Below, in pieces: positions 1 to 11,837 of a stretch of 64,000 nt of DNA. The notes under the pieces are model-generated. The model saw nothing but the letters and a program-made list of their open reading frames with translations. It ran no database searches and was not told the DNA's origin. The stretch covers positions 744,001 to 808,000 of the forward strand of contig JAGFMI010000001.1 of the NCBI GenBank assembly GCA_021030905.1. Reading direction: 5' to 3'. The translations under genes were made by a program, and so were the position numbers. Origin of the DNA: Pyrenula massariospora (lineage: Eukaryota; Ascomycota; Eurotiomycetes; Pyrenulales; Pyrenulaceae). How positions within the stretch are numbered: the stretch's first letter is position 1; every line of letters starts with the position of its first letter.

Positions 1-282
1 GGTTGGGGTGGGGACCTACGGTGGGGGAGAGGGAGGGGGTTGTGTGGGAGAGGCCGGGAGGGATACGCTGTTGAAGTGGTTGTCGGAGCCCCGGGGGGGA
101 TGGGGAGCGAGGTGGTCGAGGAGTATGTGCGGTGGGCGAGGGGGATGGAGAGGGATCGGGTGTATAGGGCGAAAGGGGGGGGCTTGGTATCGGGGGAGGG
201 TGGCGATTGGGTTGTTGAAGGCTCGCGGTTGAGGCTAGTAGGTAGAAGGGGAGCCTTGAGTCCTGCTGTGGCGTTGGTCTGA
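1..282 (+). CDS. possible 3' end of a gene cut by the window edge
   Basis: Frame 1 is open from the first base to a TGA at 280-282. The codons are strongly G-rich in third position, which is how the 3' ends of the GC-rich genes in this window look (for example 4260-4513 and 53450-53752). The readable peptide is rich in Gly, Val, Arg and Glu and I recognise no domain in it. There is no start codon in the window for this frame, so it would be the end of a gene beginning upstream. A second open frame overlaps it and is equally G-rich, so the choice of frame rests on length and the absence of a stop. Weak call. Confidence 0.22.
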   Translation, partial: GWGGDLRWGRGRGLCGRGREGYAVEVVVGAPGGMGSEVVEEYVRWARGMERDRVYRAKGGGLVSGEGGDWVVEGSRLRLVGRRGALSPAVALV

Positions 283-1375
283 TCTTGTTGAACGCTGTGG
301 ACATGGTCTTAAGGACGATTTGATGCATCCAAAACTAGTTGCGAGGTTTTAGAGATTCTGATGTTTGAAGCTTGATGTTGCATCAAAGTGGAGAGATACC
401 ATTCCAAACAGGGAGCAGGATGCAATTTCCTACGTAACTGTCCAACCAAAGGTTTTCGACGCTCGTCGAGTTGTCTTCCATTGCCTGAGCACATATTTCG
501 AAATGTCCCCAGTTTGAAGGAGGTTTCTATCTTTCCACCATTTTCGCCATTTTATACAGCTATTCGGACCATGTTCCCTCTTTTATAACCTTTCAAGTTG
601 TATCTGGAAGTACTGTACGTCGTGAAAGAGCACAGCTCAGGAGTTTCGATGTTTAAAAGTAGACTTTAATAAGCAGACTTTCTTATTATGTGATTTATGC
701 CAAGTCGGCGACCCTATGTTCATTAATGCCACGCCGCTGCGGCCACGCGGGCTGGGGCAGTTCCATGGGAACCATCCACGCCATCGTCGTTGTAGCAAAA
801 GACTCTGCGGGCTAATGCTTCACTCAAAGGATAGAGTTTTCTCATGGAATCGTCTCTTTCTTTTGCATCACGCCTTCAAAGACCATTGTCGCGCTTTGTA
901 CTGCGGCCGGCACCTCCTCACTTAATCAAGGGCTATTTAGAATCCACCAATCGTTTGTTTCCCTATCATCTCAAAAGATGAAAACGTGGATTCGGGTTTA
1001 GGAAAATAATGTGCAGACGTTGCATAGTTGGGCAATTGGACCTGGTTTACTGAGTTATGCTTCTCGCTGCGAAAATAGTACATCTTTGCGTGCCTCTCAT
1101 TGTGCCTAACGCCTGATGGATTTTTGTACCTTTCCTCGTTTAGGAGTCTGCCGTGCCGCTAGTCAATGCAGGATCTCCTACAACAACCTGCATAGATTGT
1201 TTTCGAGAAGTTTTCTCGAGACTTAAAACGCTCAGCTCGCTCTCCTTACAGATGTCTCTATTGAGCACACTATGCCTTTACAAAGACCCAGGCGTAGCTT
1301 CTAGACGAATAAGAGTGCTTTGCTCCCACTAGCACCGCGCGAATCACCTCTCCCGTTCCAGAGACTTCCAATAAG
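283..1375. other. intergenic, nothing recognised
   Basis: About 1.1 kb with only short ORFs, AT content near the window average and stops in all frames. I see no family motif, tRNA-like structure or long repeat here. Confidence 0.6.
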
Positions 1376-2302
1376 ATGAGTCTGTACCGAGCTAAGGCAG
1401 GCATCTCGGTTGGTGGAAACGAGTATACTCCAGATGTGATGGTCGCAAATGATTTGATTCCTTACCTATCTGCAATTTCTCTGGAGCCTTCACTCAATTT
1501 TCGCCCCCATGCCACCTTACTTGCAGGCTATAGCAGAAGACACGAAGTTGGTGATGATCCTATCATTACAATTCCTCGCGTATGTAATGAACTTCTAGAT
1601 GGGGTATTAAATTTGATGACCAACTCTTATTAGGGCGTTAAATTAGCAGACCGAGGTCCGACAAATGGATTGGCGTCCCTCCCATTGGATATACTTCTGA
1701 TGATCTTCACACACCTCAGAGTTCCATTGAGCCGTGACATTAACCTCAATCAAGACGGAGCTGACGAGAGAAGCGAAGCTATGCCGGATGTAGGACTACG
1801 CCCCTTACTACTAAATGACATCCTTAATTTTGCCCTCACCTCCAAGACACTTCTCAATATAGCAACCAATATCCGAGCTCCAGAACCATTCCTCGTCGTG
1901 CAAGGTGTACCAAAAGAAAACGTTACTAGTATACACTCTCATCCTCCACATCACAGATGGCCACAAAGCCTCCGCTGGTGCGAATGCTGCAATATGGCTT
2001 GGCTAGCGAGTGGCTCGCATAGCAAGCTCAAGAATTGGACTACTGTCTTCTCCAAAGAAGCGACAGAGATCATGTGTCCTGGAATGTACGCCAAGAGACC
2101 AGAGGTCTGGGATGATCCAGCTATTCTTTTACGACGGGGGATTATCTTCTCCGAACAATTCCCTTTCAAACCACAGCTGATTACACGCTGGTTTGCTGAT
2201 TGGTCTTTTGTGGAAGCAAATAGGGAGTATCCTGTGAGATCCAGGAAGAGAGACATCCTAAAGGGCAATCGTGTGTTGCGTAATTTCCGGACCAAACACT
2301 GA
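1376..2302 (+). CDS. F-box-like domain protein (2 exons)
   Basis: Model join(1376..1579,1634..2302), 290 aa. The ATG at 1376 opens a 68-codon exon. The 54-nt intron starts GTATGT and ends TTATTAG, is in phase 0, and removes the only stop between the two open stretches, which are in the same frame. After the junction comes a typical fungal F-box start (LPLDILLMIFTHL), then a long insert and LNFALTSKTLLNIA, which fits the second half of an F-box helix bundle. The C-terminal half has a Trp/Cys-rich stretch (RWCECCNMAWLASG) also seen in small fungal F-box-like proteins of unknown substrate. Such proteins usually act as SCF ubiquitin ligase adaptors, but no substrate-binding repeats are visible. 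The function is family inference; the N-terminal exon is less certain than the second one. Confidence 0.55.
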
Positions 2303-2669
2303 CGTGCCCACGCGTCTATCATGTGACTGTGCCCTGTGCAGTTCTTAAGCTTACGTTGAGATCCTTCTATACCAAGAGTCAAGACACACATGCCGGCACT
2401 CTTCGATGAAAGTGGATAAATTATCCTGATTCGGTCTATACTAGCGAGGCGAGATCTTAGAGACAATAAATCTGTTTTGGGTATCTATATTTGTCCTTCT
2501 GCATAGAACAATCTCAGTTACAACAACCTTTTAGTGCTACGGGCGCGGTGCGTGGTGTTACAGGTAGCCCTCGCCCCTTGCTTTTTTGTTGACCCCTTCG
2601 GAAAACCTTCCGTTTCTAACGATGTGTGCCAATGTCCGCTGCTCTCACACATTTTGAATCATAGATCTG

Positions 2670-4513
2670 ATGGCTTCCCATACCCCGTCGCAGAGGTACC
2701 TAAGTACCCGGGGAGGTTCCTATGGCGTAATTTTCTTCCTTCCAGCGTACAGGGCAATTACTAAAAAGTTCGCAGCTCTCCTTCGAGGAAGTCGTCCTCA
2801 AGGGTCTTGCTGACGACAATGGCCTCTTCATCCCCGAAGCCATCCCCTCTCTCCCGCCGAATTGGCAGACCGACTGGCGGAATCTCTCCTTCGAAGACCT
2901 CGCCTTCCAAGTCTCCAGCTTGTACATCTCGCCCGCCGAAATCCCACCATCCGCTCTTAAAGACATAATACATAAGTCGTACGCTACGTTTCGGGTTCCG
3001 AGTGTGACGCCGACGGTGACATTAGATGGCGACAAGAAGCTTTACCTCCTAGAGCTGTTTCACGGCCCGACGTTTGCATTCAAGGATGTTGCGCTGCAGT
3101 TCCTTGGGAATCTATTCGAGTTCTTTCTTGTGAGACGGAATGAGGGGAAGAAGGGAAGAGAGCGCGAGCACTTGACAGTGATCGGGGCCACGAGTGGAGA
3201 TACCGGATCCGCTGCGATATATGGGTTGAGGGGCAAGAAAGATATTTCGATCTTCATTACGTATCCGACTGGGAAGGTTAGTCCGGTGCAGGAAGCGCAA
3301 ATGACGACGGTGACGGATGAGAATGGTACGTCTTCAATATTTGGTTGCTTGTATTACTGCTCACCCCGTGGTCTCTCGTATTTTGTATACCTATATCCAT
3401 CTTAGCTAATCATGTCGTCTGCAGTGCACTGTCTGAGCGTTGATGGGACGTTTGATGACTGTCAAGTACACCAAACCTTGTTCCTTTACTCTAGAAACCA
3501 AGTTGACCGCTGAACAGGATTTCGTGAAAGCCCTCTTCGCCGACCCTTCGATCAACAAAACTCAGAGACTCGCTGCAGTCAACTCCATCAACTGGGCTCG
3601 GATACTGGCCCAGATAACATACTACTTCGCTTCATACTTCTCCCTCGTCCGCTCCGGCACATTCAATCCTTCCACTGATTCTATCCGTTTCGTCGTCCCC
3701 TCAGGAAACTTTGGAGATATCCTAGCGGGCTTTTTCGCTAAGCGAATGGGTCTCCCAGTGTCAAAACTCGTCATCGCCACAAATGAGAACGATATCCTCC
3801 ACCGCTTCTGGCAGACCGGCGCGTACGAGAAGCATGCTGTTCATGGTAAGGCCGCGGAGGGAGGATTTACGGAAGATGGCGTCAAGGCGCATGCTGAAGG
3901 CGTCAAGGAGACGTTGTCACCCGCCATGGACATCCTCGTGAGCAGCAACTTTGAGCGGCTGCTGTGGTTCCTCGCATATGACATCTACGGGTCTCGTAAG
4001 GCGAGCGAGCAACAGAAAAGGGAGGCAGCAGGGTTGAAGGTCAAGGAATGGCAGACTAACCTAAAGACCCAGGGAGGTTTCAGCGTGGACAAGAAATTGC
4101 TGGATGCGGCGAAGGCGGATTTTGCATCGGAGCGGATCTCAGACGACGAAACGGTAGCCATGATCCGCGATGTCTACAGATGGCCGGACACTCCAGGCTC
4201 CAAGAAAGGCTACATCCTGGATCCGCATTCTGCCATCGGCGTGACTGCGGCGCTAAGGTCGGTAAAAGAGGCGCCGGGCGCGCATCACGTGGCGCTTGCA
4301 ACGGCGCATCCGGCCAAGTTTAGCCACGCGGTGGAGATGGCGCTGGAACGGGAGGATGGGTTCAAGTTCGCAGATGTTCTGCCGGAGCAGTTTGTGGGGT
4401 TGGAGGATCTGCCGAGGAGGGTTGTGCGGGTGCGGAAGAGCGGGGGGTTGGATGGGTTGAGGAAGGTCATTGTGGAGGAGGTTGAGCGGGAGCTGGGACG
4501 GAGGGGGATGTGA
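2670..4513 (+). CDS. THR4: threonine synthase (4 exons)
   Basis: Model join(2670..2726,2776..3325,3425..3465,3518..4513), 547 aa, close to the yeast enzyme (514 aa). It is a PLP-dependent fold type II enzyme that turns O-phosphohomoserine into threonine in the last step of threonine synthesis, in the cytosol. The start MASHTPSQRYLSTRGG is the classic N-terminus of the family. HGPTFAFKDVALQF carries the lysine (about residue 122) that binds PLP, and GATSGDTGSAA binds the cofactor phosphate. AVNSINWARILAQ and VPSGNFGDILAG are also family signatures. Introns are 49, 99 and 52 nt with GTAATT, GTACGT and GTACAC donors; each junction restores the family sequence (SYG/LSFEE, TDEN/V.., DDCQ/DF). Codons near the 3' end become G-rich. 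Single-copy housekeeping gene; identification is firm. Confidence 0.96.
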
Positions 4514-5606
4514 TGAGGTGTAGGTACTGTGCCTGTGAGAAGCAGGTTTAAAATGAGAAGGAAAAGTTTTGAATAAGGCGTAAACGGGGCGGAGCAAGCA
4601 TTGTTCTCCCCAATAGAATCCTTTGATAAATGACTCACTATAGTGATATGAGAATTGCAAGTATACCATCCCTCCATGCCCTTCCCCTTACTTATACCTA
4701 TCTGTTCCATTATCCCAACTCTCTCTCATACACCTCAGACGTCCAGCGTCGGACTACCCAACACTCTATCTCCACGTCCATCCCGATCTTCTGCCCGGTC
4801 TGATTTGTGTCCCACCGTGAAACAAGCAGTACCTAACGTAGCAAAATCATCTCCTGGGAGTCTACACTCGGCACAGACATATAACTTGCTCGCTTAGGAC
4901 CCTCCAGCCCCAGTACAGTCCATCACTCAACCAATTACCCACTCATCGACCGTAGGTTAGGATGTTTATCAGCGTACAAGCTTTTTAGCATCGACCCGGA
5001 TTTTCTTTTGGTCTTTGGCTTTACTCGGCTGGACTGGGCAGGAGGGGACGGGAGGGGACGGGACGGGCCGGGGCGTGGGTAAGGGAGCTGTGGTCTAGTG
5101 TGGTATTGAGTAGGACAGTGCAGGATAGGATAGTGTAGGATAGGACGAGGCTTGGGGTTGTGGCTTGGCTGATGGGGAGGGGGATGGGGACGGGGACGGG
5201 GATAGTGTCTGATTACTTGCTTGCTGTGCTGAAAGGATGTGTTCTATGTTTATTTCTGCGTGCTACTGCTGCGTGCCATTGTTGCCACTGCCACTGCTAG
5301 TGGTCCTATGAGGGCAATCACTAACTGTAGGGCGGGTATGGAGAGTGAGTGACATGGCGGACATGTTATGTTTGGATGGTGTGTATGCGTTCGTTTCTAT
5401 TTTATTGTACAGTACAGATGCTGTTCACTTCGCTAGCTAGGTAGCTAGTGAGTGCATGATAGCGAGACTGGCAATGGCGTGCTGACACACTATCGCGTGA
5501 GCTGTCTGTAGTACAGCCCTCCTAACCCCCATCCGCCGGACCAAATAGCTCCCAAGCGCCAACGCTCTTTTCCCAATTCGCACCAAAGTCTCTGTCCAGT
5601 GAGACG
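4514..5606. other. intergenic with G-rich low-complexity tracts
   Basis: No gene recognised. Between about 5035 and 5200 the plus strand is a series of imperfect short repeats of GGGACGG and AGGATAGGAT type, followed by GGGGACGGGGA. These are low-complexity G-rich tracts rather than coding sequence. The region separates the converging 3' ends of THR4 and the minus-strand gene at 5607-6587, so it holds two 3' UTRs. Confidence 0.6.
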
Positions 5607-6587
5607 TCACCGTGCCAACAATTCGCGCACCCTCACATTACGCGCGTCGAGCTCTGCCTTCGGCACAACGCCGTTGCTGGTGGGCGATTCCGGTCCTGAC
5701 ATTTGCGGGGGGAGCTCGACACGGCTGATCCTTCTGTGCCTGCTGCGGCCGCGGCGGCGCGGTCTCCAGACACAGCAACACCACCCTCCCCCGTACTGCG
5801 GTTGATGGTCGTCATGAGGCGGACGGCGGTGCTTGCGGTACTGCCAGAGGAAGAGGACTGAGCTGACGAGGGAGAGGAGGGCTAGGGGGATGGCGATGCC
5901 GGCTATGAGGGGTGTCATGTTGGTGGTTCTGGAAGAAGGAGATAAAGAAGAAGATGGTGGGTTCGATGTGTCTGGTGACGATGGCAATGCTGAGCTTGTT
6001 CTTGAAGTCGGGAAGGATGTTACGGTCCTAGTGACGTCGGCACCCTGATTAATGTTGCCATTATTGTTGATATTATTGTTGTTGCCATTTTGCTGGTTAT
6101 TACTGATAATATTATTGCCGTTGTTATTATTGTTGTTGTTGCTGGTGCTGGTGCTGGTGCTGGTGGTGCTGGCGTCGCTGTTATCGTTATCGTTGTTGCA
6201 GCTGGCATCACCGAAATCGCAGCACCATGTCCCGTCAACGTCGATTTGTACATTCACCCGGGACATGTTGCCAACTAGGATTGCATAACACATCCCCAGT
6301 TAGCCCGTGAGCCCTCTCGCCGAGGACTCGAAAAGTTACTAAAGTGTATAAAGTGTGAGCGTACCTGCGGAATCCAAACACATCAACGAACACCCAGGCC
6401 CCCACTCCTTGTCTGTGCACCCTCCTCGGTAAATGTTTCCAGCGCCAGCGCCGAAGCATAGGCCACCGAGTGCGCATTGGTCATGTTCAAAGCAGCACGG
6501 AGAACTTTCGGCGCTGGTACAATTAGTCTCGGCGTCATGGGAATTGGTGACTGCGCCGTTAGGCCAATAGCAAGTCGTATCGGTCAT
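5607..6587 (-). CDS. Cys-rich, Asn-repeat, single-pass membrane protein (2 exons)
   Basis: Model complement(join(5607..6274,6365..6587)), 296 aa. The first exon starts MTDTTCYWPNGAV and has spaced cysteines (SSPCCFEHDQCALGGLCF, then YRGGCTDKEWGPGC). This matches a large fungal family of small Cys-rich surface proteins whose ectodomain ends in a WCC motif, here GTWCCDFG. A 90-nt intron (donor GTACGC, acceptor CCTAG) joins the exons in phase 1. After the ectodomain comes an Asn/Ser/Thr linker with runs of up to seven Asn (about residues 95-140), then one hydrophobic helix (LIAGIAIPLALLSLVSSVLF), then a basic cytoplasmic tail. No signal peptide is visible, as is common in this family. The role is unknown; the layout suggests a plasma membrane or wall sensor, which is inference. 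Confidence 0.72.
6050..6185. repeat. trinucleotide microsatellites coding Asn and Ser/Thr runs
   Basis: Plus-strand GTT/ATT and GTTGCTGGTGCTGGT repeats. On the minus strand they encode the Asn runs and Ser-Thr repeats of the membrane protein at 5607-6587. They are likely to vary in length between strains. Confidence 0.8.
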
Positions 6588-7391
6588 TGTATGGGTAATG
6601 AGAATGCGGACAAAGATATGAGGGATATTGGACGGAAAAGAACGAACTCGCCATGATAAATAGGTAAAATGATAAGTAAAAGTCTGGGGAAGACAAGGCT
6701 AGGTTTCACCCTCGGGCTAACTGATTCAGGAATACACTTCGAAGTCACCTTTCTATAGTGTTTCAGCCTTGTGTAAGCGAAGGCCTAACCTTTTTCACTG
6801 ATTGGGACTCTTCTCAACGCGAACGGCAAGCGGACAATGGTTCCAATATCTTCCCATTATTCAAAGCTGTACTTCGGCAATAAGATCTTGGATCGCAGTA
6901 CCGAAGAGCTTACACTGGGTATTTCATCTTGGCGACACATTCTGTTTCAATGATTTGAAATGTACGTTCAAGTCGATCCAAAGAGTGTTTCGATTTGTGG
7001 GGTTAGAGTTGGGGGCGGTGACAAGTGGAGTGAAACTAAGATACCTAACGTATCTGTTCGGGTTAAATTGCATCCGATGGGGGACGGGAGGTATGGAAAA
7101 GTGACGTTTGTAGTGTACTCATTTTGTGTACTCGTGTGTTTGTTGGCGGCGTTCGACGCGTACAAAACATCTTCTTAATGCGTATCCCGTCGGCGCGATA
7201 CCTCTCCGGAGCTGATGAATGCAGTTTGTACCTGATCCTTTCCCTTTGACTTACGACGAATCATGGCAACATACGTGCGGCTATGCGGACAAGTTCCGAA
7301 GAGCCCAGCCAGTCGAAGGCTGCTAATACTTCAGTACCTTGAGCACAGACTGAAAGGTGCATACTATGGGGCAGTTCGTGTCCCAGTGCTG
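6588..7391. other. intergenic, nothing recognised
   Basis: About 800 bp upstream of the minus-strand gene at 5607-6587 and downstream of the minus-strand gene at 7392-8812. Short plus-strand ORFs near 6800-7180 show no family motif, and their codon use is unlike the neighbours. Confidence 0.55.
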
Positions 7392-8812
7392 TTAATGAAA
7401 CCGATCAACTACGGTTAGAAGAATTGCCCCGATGGCAAGCAATGGTGCTAATTGTCCCAAACCCTGGACTTCATCCTCCGGATTGCCACCTTGGCTGTTG
7501 TTGTGAAGCCAACCAGACATTGCGATCCAACGTCGGATCTTGAACACGTAGGCTGATGTGATGATAACGGTGACAATGCAAAAAATCAATGCTCCAGCCC
7601 GGAACAGGAGATGGAGCGCGGTCCAAAGTCCCAACTTTGGCCCCCATCGCTGTACTGATACTGTTTCGCCACGGCTTGTAGGCAGAGCCATATGTGCAAA
7701 GTTTGCGTCATTCGGACTGTCATGGCGAAGCCGCCGAAGTAGTTCTACCACATGGCCAATCAAAGCAAGGTCGAGACAGAGAACAGACGCGAGGTGCAAA
7801 CGCCATTCCACCGACCATTTAGGGTCTTGCCGGCCAACTTTATCCAGCTGCATCGGCGTCAAATGACCAAATATCCTTCGCGGGATGTCGGGATCAATGA
7901 AGCAGGATGCTCTCATGACGACCAAACTGTCGTGTCTGTTTGCGGGAGGAGATCTCTCGGCCGACTTGGGAAAGCGCCGCTCTTGCCCGAGGATGAACCC
8001 GACGAGTACCACGAGCGAGAGGATGAGAGCAAATCGCAGGACTGCGGCAACGATGCTTCGACTTCATTAGTTTGGCGTAAAGGCTAGGGCGACTGTAAAG
8101 CCGGAAATTGAGAGGAGGAGCAGGTTCATCGCAAGAGTGTAATGGTACATGGACGTTGTGCATTTTCCGATAAAGGCGAAGTTGATGCATGAAGCGAGAG
8201 CGAGGAGGATCTGTGAATCTGAGATGGCCAAGATAGTCTTCTCAAGCGTCTGGTATGTCCTTTCTCGGAGATCTTGCTTCTTAGCCTCGTCGGTTGTCGG
8301 AGCCTTCGTAGTGTTTCTGGTTGCGGCAACGGCGTTGATAGATGTTGACGACGCTAGGACCTGAATTTGAGAGGGCGGAGAGGTCTCAGGTATAGCTAAG
8401 GTGTTTGGCGCATTTGCAAGTTTGCTATGAGTAGCATTGGTATTAGCCGAGCTGTGACGGAGAAGGCTTTACTAAGTAGGTACTCACGTCATCAAGTCCG
8501 GATGGAGCATATCCTGCATTCTTGCCGCTATTAGAAACATACCACTTAGTACAAGGATACCGGTTGGTACATAAAATGCTAGGATAACCTAGGCCTAGAG
8601 AGTCAGTCGACAAGGCTTCCAATTTGGTCCAGAACAGAGGCTCCCACTCCGATGTCTGCGATCTCAGGTTTAGCCTCAAGCTGGCCGCGACCAATGCCAT
8701 CTAATCGCACTACCTCCCCAGTGGCTCGGTCAAATTGAACGGAACAATTCATTGGGAGGTTCTTAGCCCAGCAGTCATCTTCAACCTGAAAGGATGAGAA
8801 GCTTGCCCCCAT
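7392..8812 (-). CDS. fungal multi-pass membrane protein of unknown function; frame broken near 8050-8094
   Basis: Exons on the minus strand: 8812-8648, 8588-8488, 8424 to about 8094, and about 8041-7392. The first three join cleanly (introns of 59 and 63 nt, donors GTGGGA and GTGAGT). They give PEIADIG / VILAFYVPTGILVLSG (helix 1), then a loop, then ILAISDSQILLALASC and MYHYTLAMNLLLLSISG, the pattern of a common fungal family of hypothetical integral membrane proteins. The last exon continues with LRFALILSLVVLVGFIL and two further helices. Between them the frame has TAA and TGA stops (about 8048-8053) and I found no GT..AG pair that removes them and keeps frame: the likely GTCGCC donor (8093) is in phase 0, but no phase-0 acceptor follows. 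A non-canonical intron, a small deletion or a pseudogene are all possible. The family is clear; the model is not. Confidence 0.5.
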
Positions 8813-9564
8813 GACCTTGTGCGATAAATGCGCGTTGTTGATGAGATTTGATACTGGCGAGCAGCGATGGAGGGCCCTTTTCTATGCATGTGGTTGTTGA
8901 GAGATCCATTGTTAGCAAGGCTGCTGTGTCATAATCGCCACTTCAGCACTCTCAAAGTCAAACTCAGTTGAACCCGCGTACATAGAGGATGTCTATTCAT
9001 GCTGTCAGCTTTGGGGCGTTCGCAAGACACCATTGCGCAGTCAGGTCTCAGATGCCTAGGCTAGAAATTAATGCGATCCTAGCATTCGCATGACTCTCCG
9101 TCAACGCTTACGAGGCTGCATCAAGACCGGTATCGCGTAGAAAAGGCGGGAAGCTATTCGTCATTGTCGTTGGCCCTTTAAAAAAAATCGATAACATATT
9201 CTTAATCATGGCATGCTTTTCGATGCAACAGTAGATTTTATGATGACCGCATGAAATATTGAAAAGCTACTGTCTTTAATGGAGCAAAGGAGACCAGACC
9301 AATCGTACCAACTTGGCTCTTTCAGCCCTAAGTCAGCACCAACGACCAAGAACATCCATAGAAGATTCTCAGCTCCAATTCCTCCGCCGTAGGCAGGTTG
9401 GTCAGAAAGAGAGACGGTAACACAAGCTCGTCACCAGGCTAAACCTGCGGATGAGCGTCCAGTTCTGCGCTAAACTTGATTCGCCATTTTGCAAAAGTCG
9501 ATCAAACAAATTAAAGAACAAGTTAGTATCTACAGTTCTATACAGTATCAGTGTCTCCTGGGTC
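8813..9564. other. intergenic, nothing recognised
   Basis: About 750 bp between two minus-strand genes: the promoter of the membrane protein gene and the 3' flank of the uS2m gene. A run of A residues sits at 9180-9187. No ORF with a family motif. Confidence 0.6.
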
Positions 9565-11227
9565 CTATTTCTTTCTATCGTTCTGATTCTGTCTAGTTTC
9601 GCCATCTGCAACTGGTGTCGATTTCCCCTTTACCTCGATTGTCCGTAGTCCATCATCTCCATCTTGGTCAAGGTCTTCTAGCTCCCTATCGATACCCTCT
9701 AAATCTGCATCAATGTCCTCGGGATCAAGAGCATCGATGTCGTCATCTTCTGCCTCAATAGCCTCTATTTGTTCTCCCGCGTCTTCTGGTGCTATTCCCA
9801 AGTGCTCTTTCACATTCTGCAGGTCCCTGTCGACGTTCTCCATCTCCCTCTCCAACTGCTCTAGATCTGCTTCGTCCGGCTCTTCATCAACATCCTCCAA
9901 AGGCTTAAAATCTTCATCTACAGCCTCTTCCACGTTCTCGTCCTCCAAGTCTTCGTATTCTTCCTCATAGTCCTCCAGCTCATCCAATTCATCATCCATG
10001 GCTGCCCTCTCATCCTCATCTTCAGCAAGTTGCTTTTCAGTGCTCTCTTCTTCCTCGTCTTCATCGTCCGTTGGGTCAATCAAACTCTTCACATTTACTG
10101 GTTGATATCCCAGCTGCCCTTTCGTGGCGGCCGCAAGTCGCAGCTCTTGGCCCTCTTTGCCCGCCATAGCCATTGCCATTGTGATGAGAGTGACTGATCG
10201 TAGACTGTCGTCATTGGCGGGGATGGGGTACGTAACCCAGGTCGGATTTGTGTCCGTGTCTACTATGCCGATAGTTGGTACATTGTAGAGCCCGCACTCA
10301 TGAAGACACACTTCATTCTCTAGAGGGTTGAGGCATACAACCAGGTCAGGTCGAGCAACCGGGTAGTCTTCGAGTTTGGAAGCGAAGCTTGGCATTTCAT
10401 CGTCCATGGCATTCACCACCTTTAATCGGCAATGCCCTAGAATTTGCTGGCCATTTGTCAGAGACCCAGGTGTCCATCGATCAAATATGTGATATCCTTT
10501 GCTCAAGAGGGAAGCCTTGACCACTATATCACGGAAGCCAGTCCGCGTGCCAATAAAGAGAATGAGACCTCCCATGCGCGCGACCTCAGAGACGACTCGG
10601 CAGGCACGGCGAAGGTGTGCCAATGTGTTTTCGAGACTGATGACGTGAATGCCATTCCGAATGCCAAAGATGTAGGAACTATTACCAGGGTGCCAAAGAG
10701 GTGTTGCATGACCGAGATGAGTTTGCGCAGCAAGGAGATGTGGTAGCGTAATTTGAGCGGCGGATAGAGGAGATTTGAGGTAGGTATCTGGGTACAATCC
10801 TGGAGTGTTTATGCTCCCCAAAGAGTAGGCCTCTTTTTGCGATTGCCGATAATCTAAGTATGCCCTCATCCGCTCTCGTCGTTCTTGACGTCTGCCCTCA
10901 GGATCGGTTGCCGAGCTCTTTTTGCTGGCCAATTGATCTTGGCGCCGTTGAAATCTTGCAAGCTCATCTTGTAGCTGTTGTGTCGATTTGCGAGCGTCTC
11001 GAACAGCGTTTTCGGCGTTTTGTAAGTGGGGAGATGTCAGATCTATTGATCTTTCCACAAAAGTTTTATCGGGGGTCCACGACTCGACTTGGGAAGACAA
11101 AGTACGAGAGACGCCGCGTCTTCCATGGAGTTGAAGTGCGCTTCGACCTAGGTGGAATTAGTAGAAGCTTTCATAGACACAATGATTTACGCGTACCATG
11201 TCGAGCGCAGAACTGTCTGATAATCAT
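9565..11227 (-). CDS. MRP4: mitochondrial small-subunit ribosomal protein uS2m (2 exons)
   Basis: Model complement(join(9565..11147,11197..11227)), 537 aa. The 31-nt first exon plus the next codons give MIIRQFCARHGRSALQLHGR, an Arg-rich, acid-free mitochondrial presequence; the 49-nt intron is GTACGC..CCTAG in phase 1. The core is ribosomal protein S2: LLAAQTHLGHATPLW, YIFGIRNGIHVISLE, GGLILFIGTRTGF, PDLVVCLNPLENE and VPTIGIVDTDTNP are all conserved uS2 segments. It binds the back of the small subunit of the mitochondrial ribosome. After the S2 fold (ending around residue 365) is a tail of about 170 residues made mostly of Asp and Glu, much longer than in bacterial S2. Assignment is firm; the role of the tail is unknown. 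Confidence 0.94.
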
Positions 11228-11837
11228 TTAGAGGCTATGATTGAGGTCGCAGATGCGGAGGAGAGCTTTGAAGAAATTATCATTCAAGCTCCAATGCCAA
11301 GACCGGGTCGACGGTTTCGCCAAGACTTTACTTATGCCCTCCTGGGCGAGGGGAGCTTCCATGGATTCGCGCGAGCTACTTGGCCCCAATCGCTTGCGGC
11401 TGGCTGTCAGAAGTGGTAGCGCATCTAGATTATTAGCATTGGCACCTGTTTGACTTAAATTGGATGCGTCCTGATTTCCGACATGCCTCGGCTAGCGGAG
11501 AAGGAATCAATGTTTACGCTGATACATCTACAGAAACACCTTCAATCTGACTTGAATTCTCTATGATCCGTCGCTCTTGCTAACATTTGATGTAGAACTG
11601 GACGGAGACGACGTGTCATACTCGACCGACTTGGCGCGTGGCGCTAAGGAGGGAAATATTGTTAGTGAATTTGACTAGAAGAATACCTTGTCGGGTTTAG
11701 ATTCGTCCTTCATTTAAGACAGACAGGAGGTAAAAGGCCTCATTACTGCTAGCGTTGATGAAATGCGGCTTCATCTTCCTCTTGATACGCGCGTAACAGT
11801 ATCAATGCTGCTGCAACCTGCCGCAATATCTACGATC
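11228..11837. other. intergenic, nothing recognised
   Basis: About 600 bp holding the uS2m promoter and the 3' flank of the P450 gene. Short ORFs at 11198-11453 overlap the uS2m leader and lack any motif. Confidence 0.6.

Noticed and set aside
6802-7178. Short plus-strand ORFs
   Set aside because: No motif, overlapping frames, no codon bias like neighbours.
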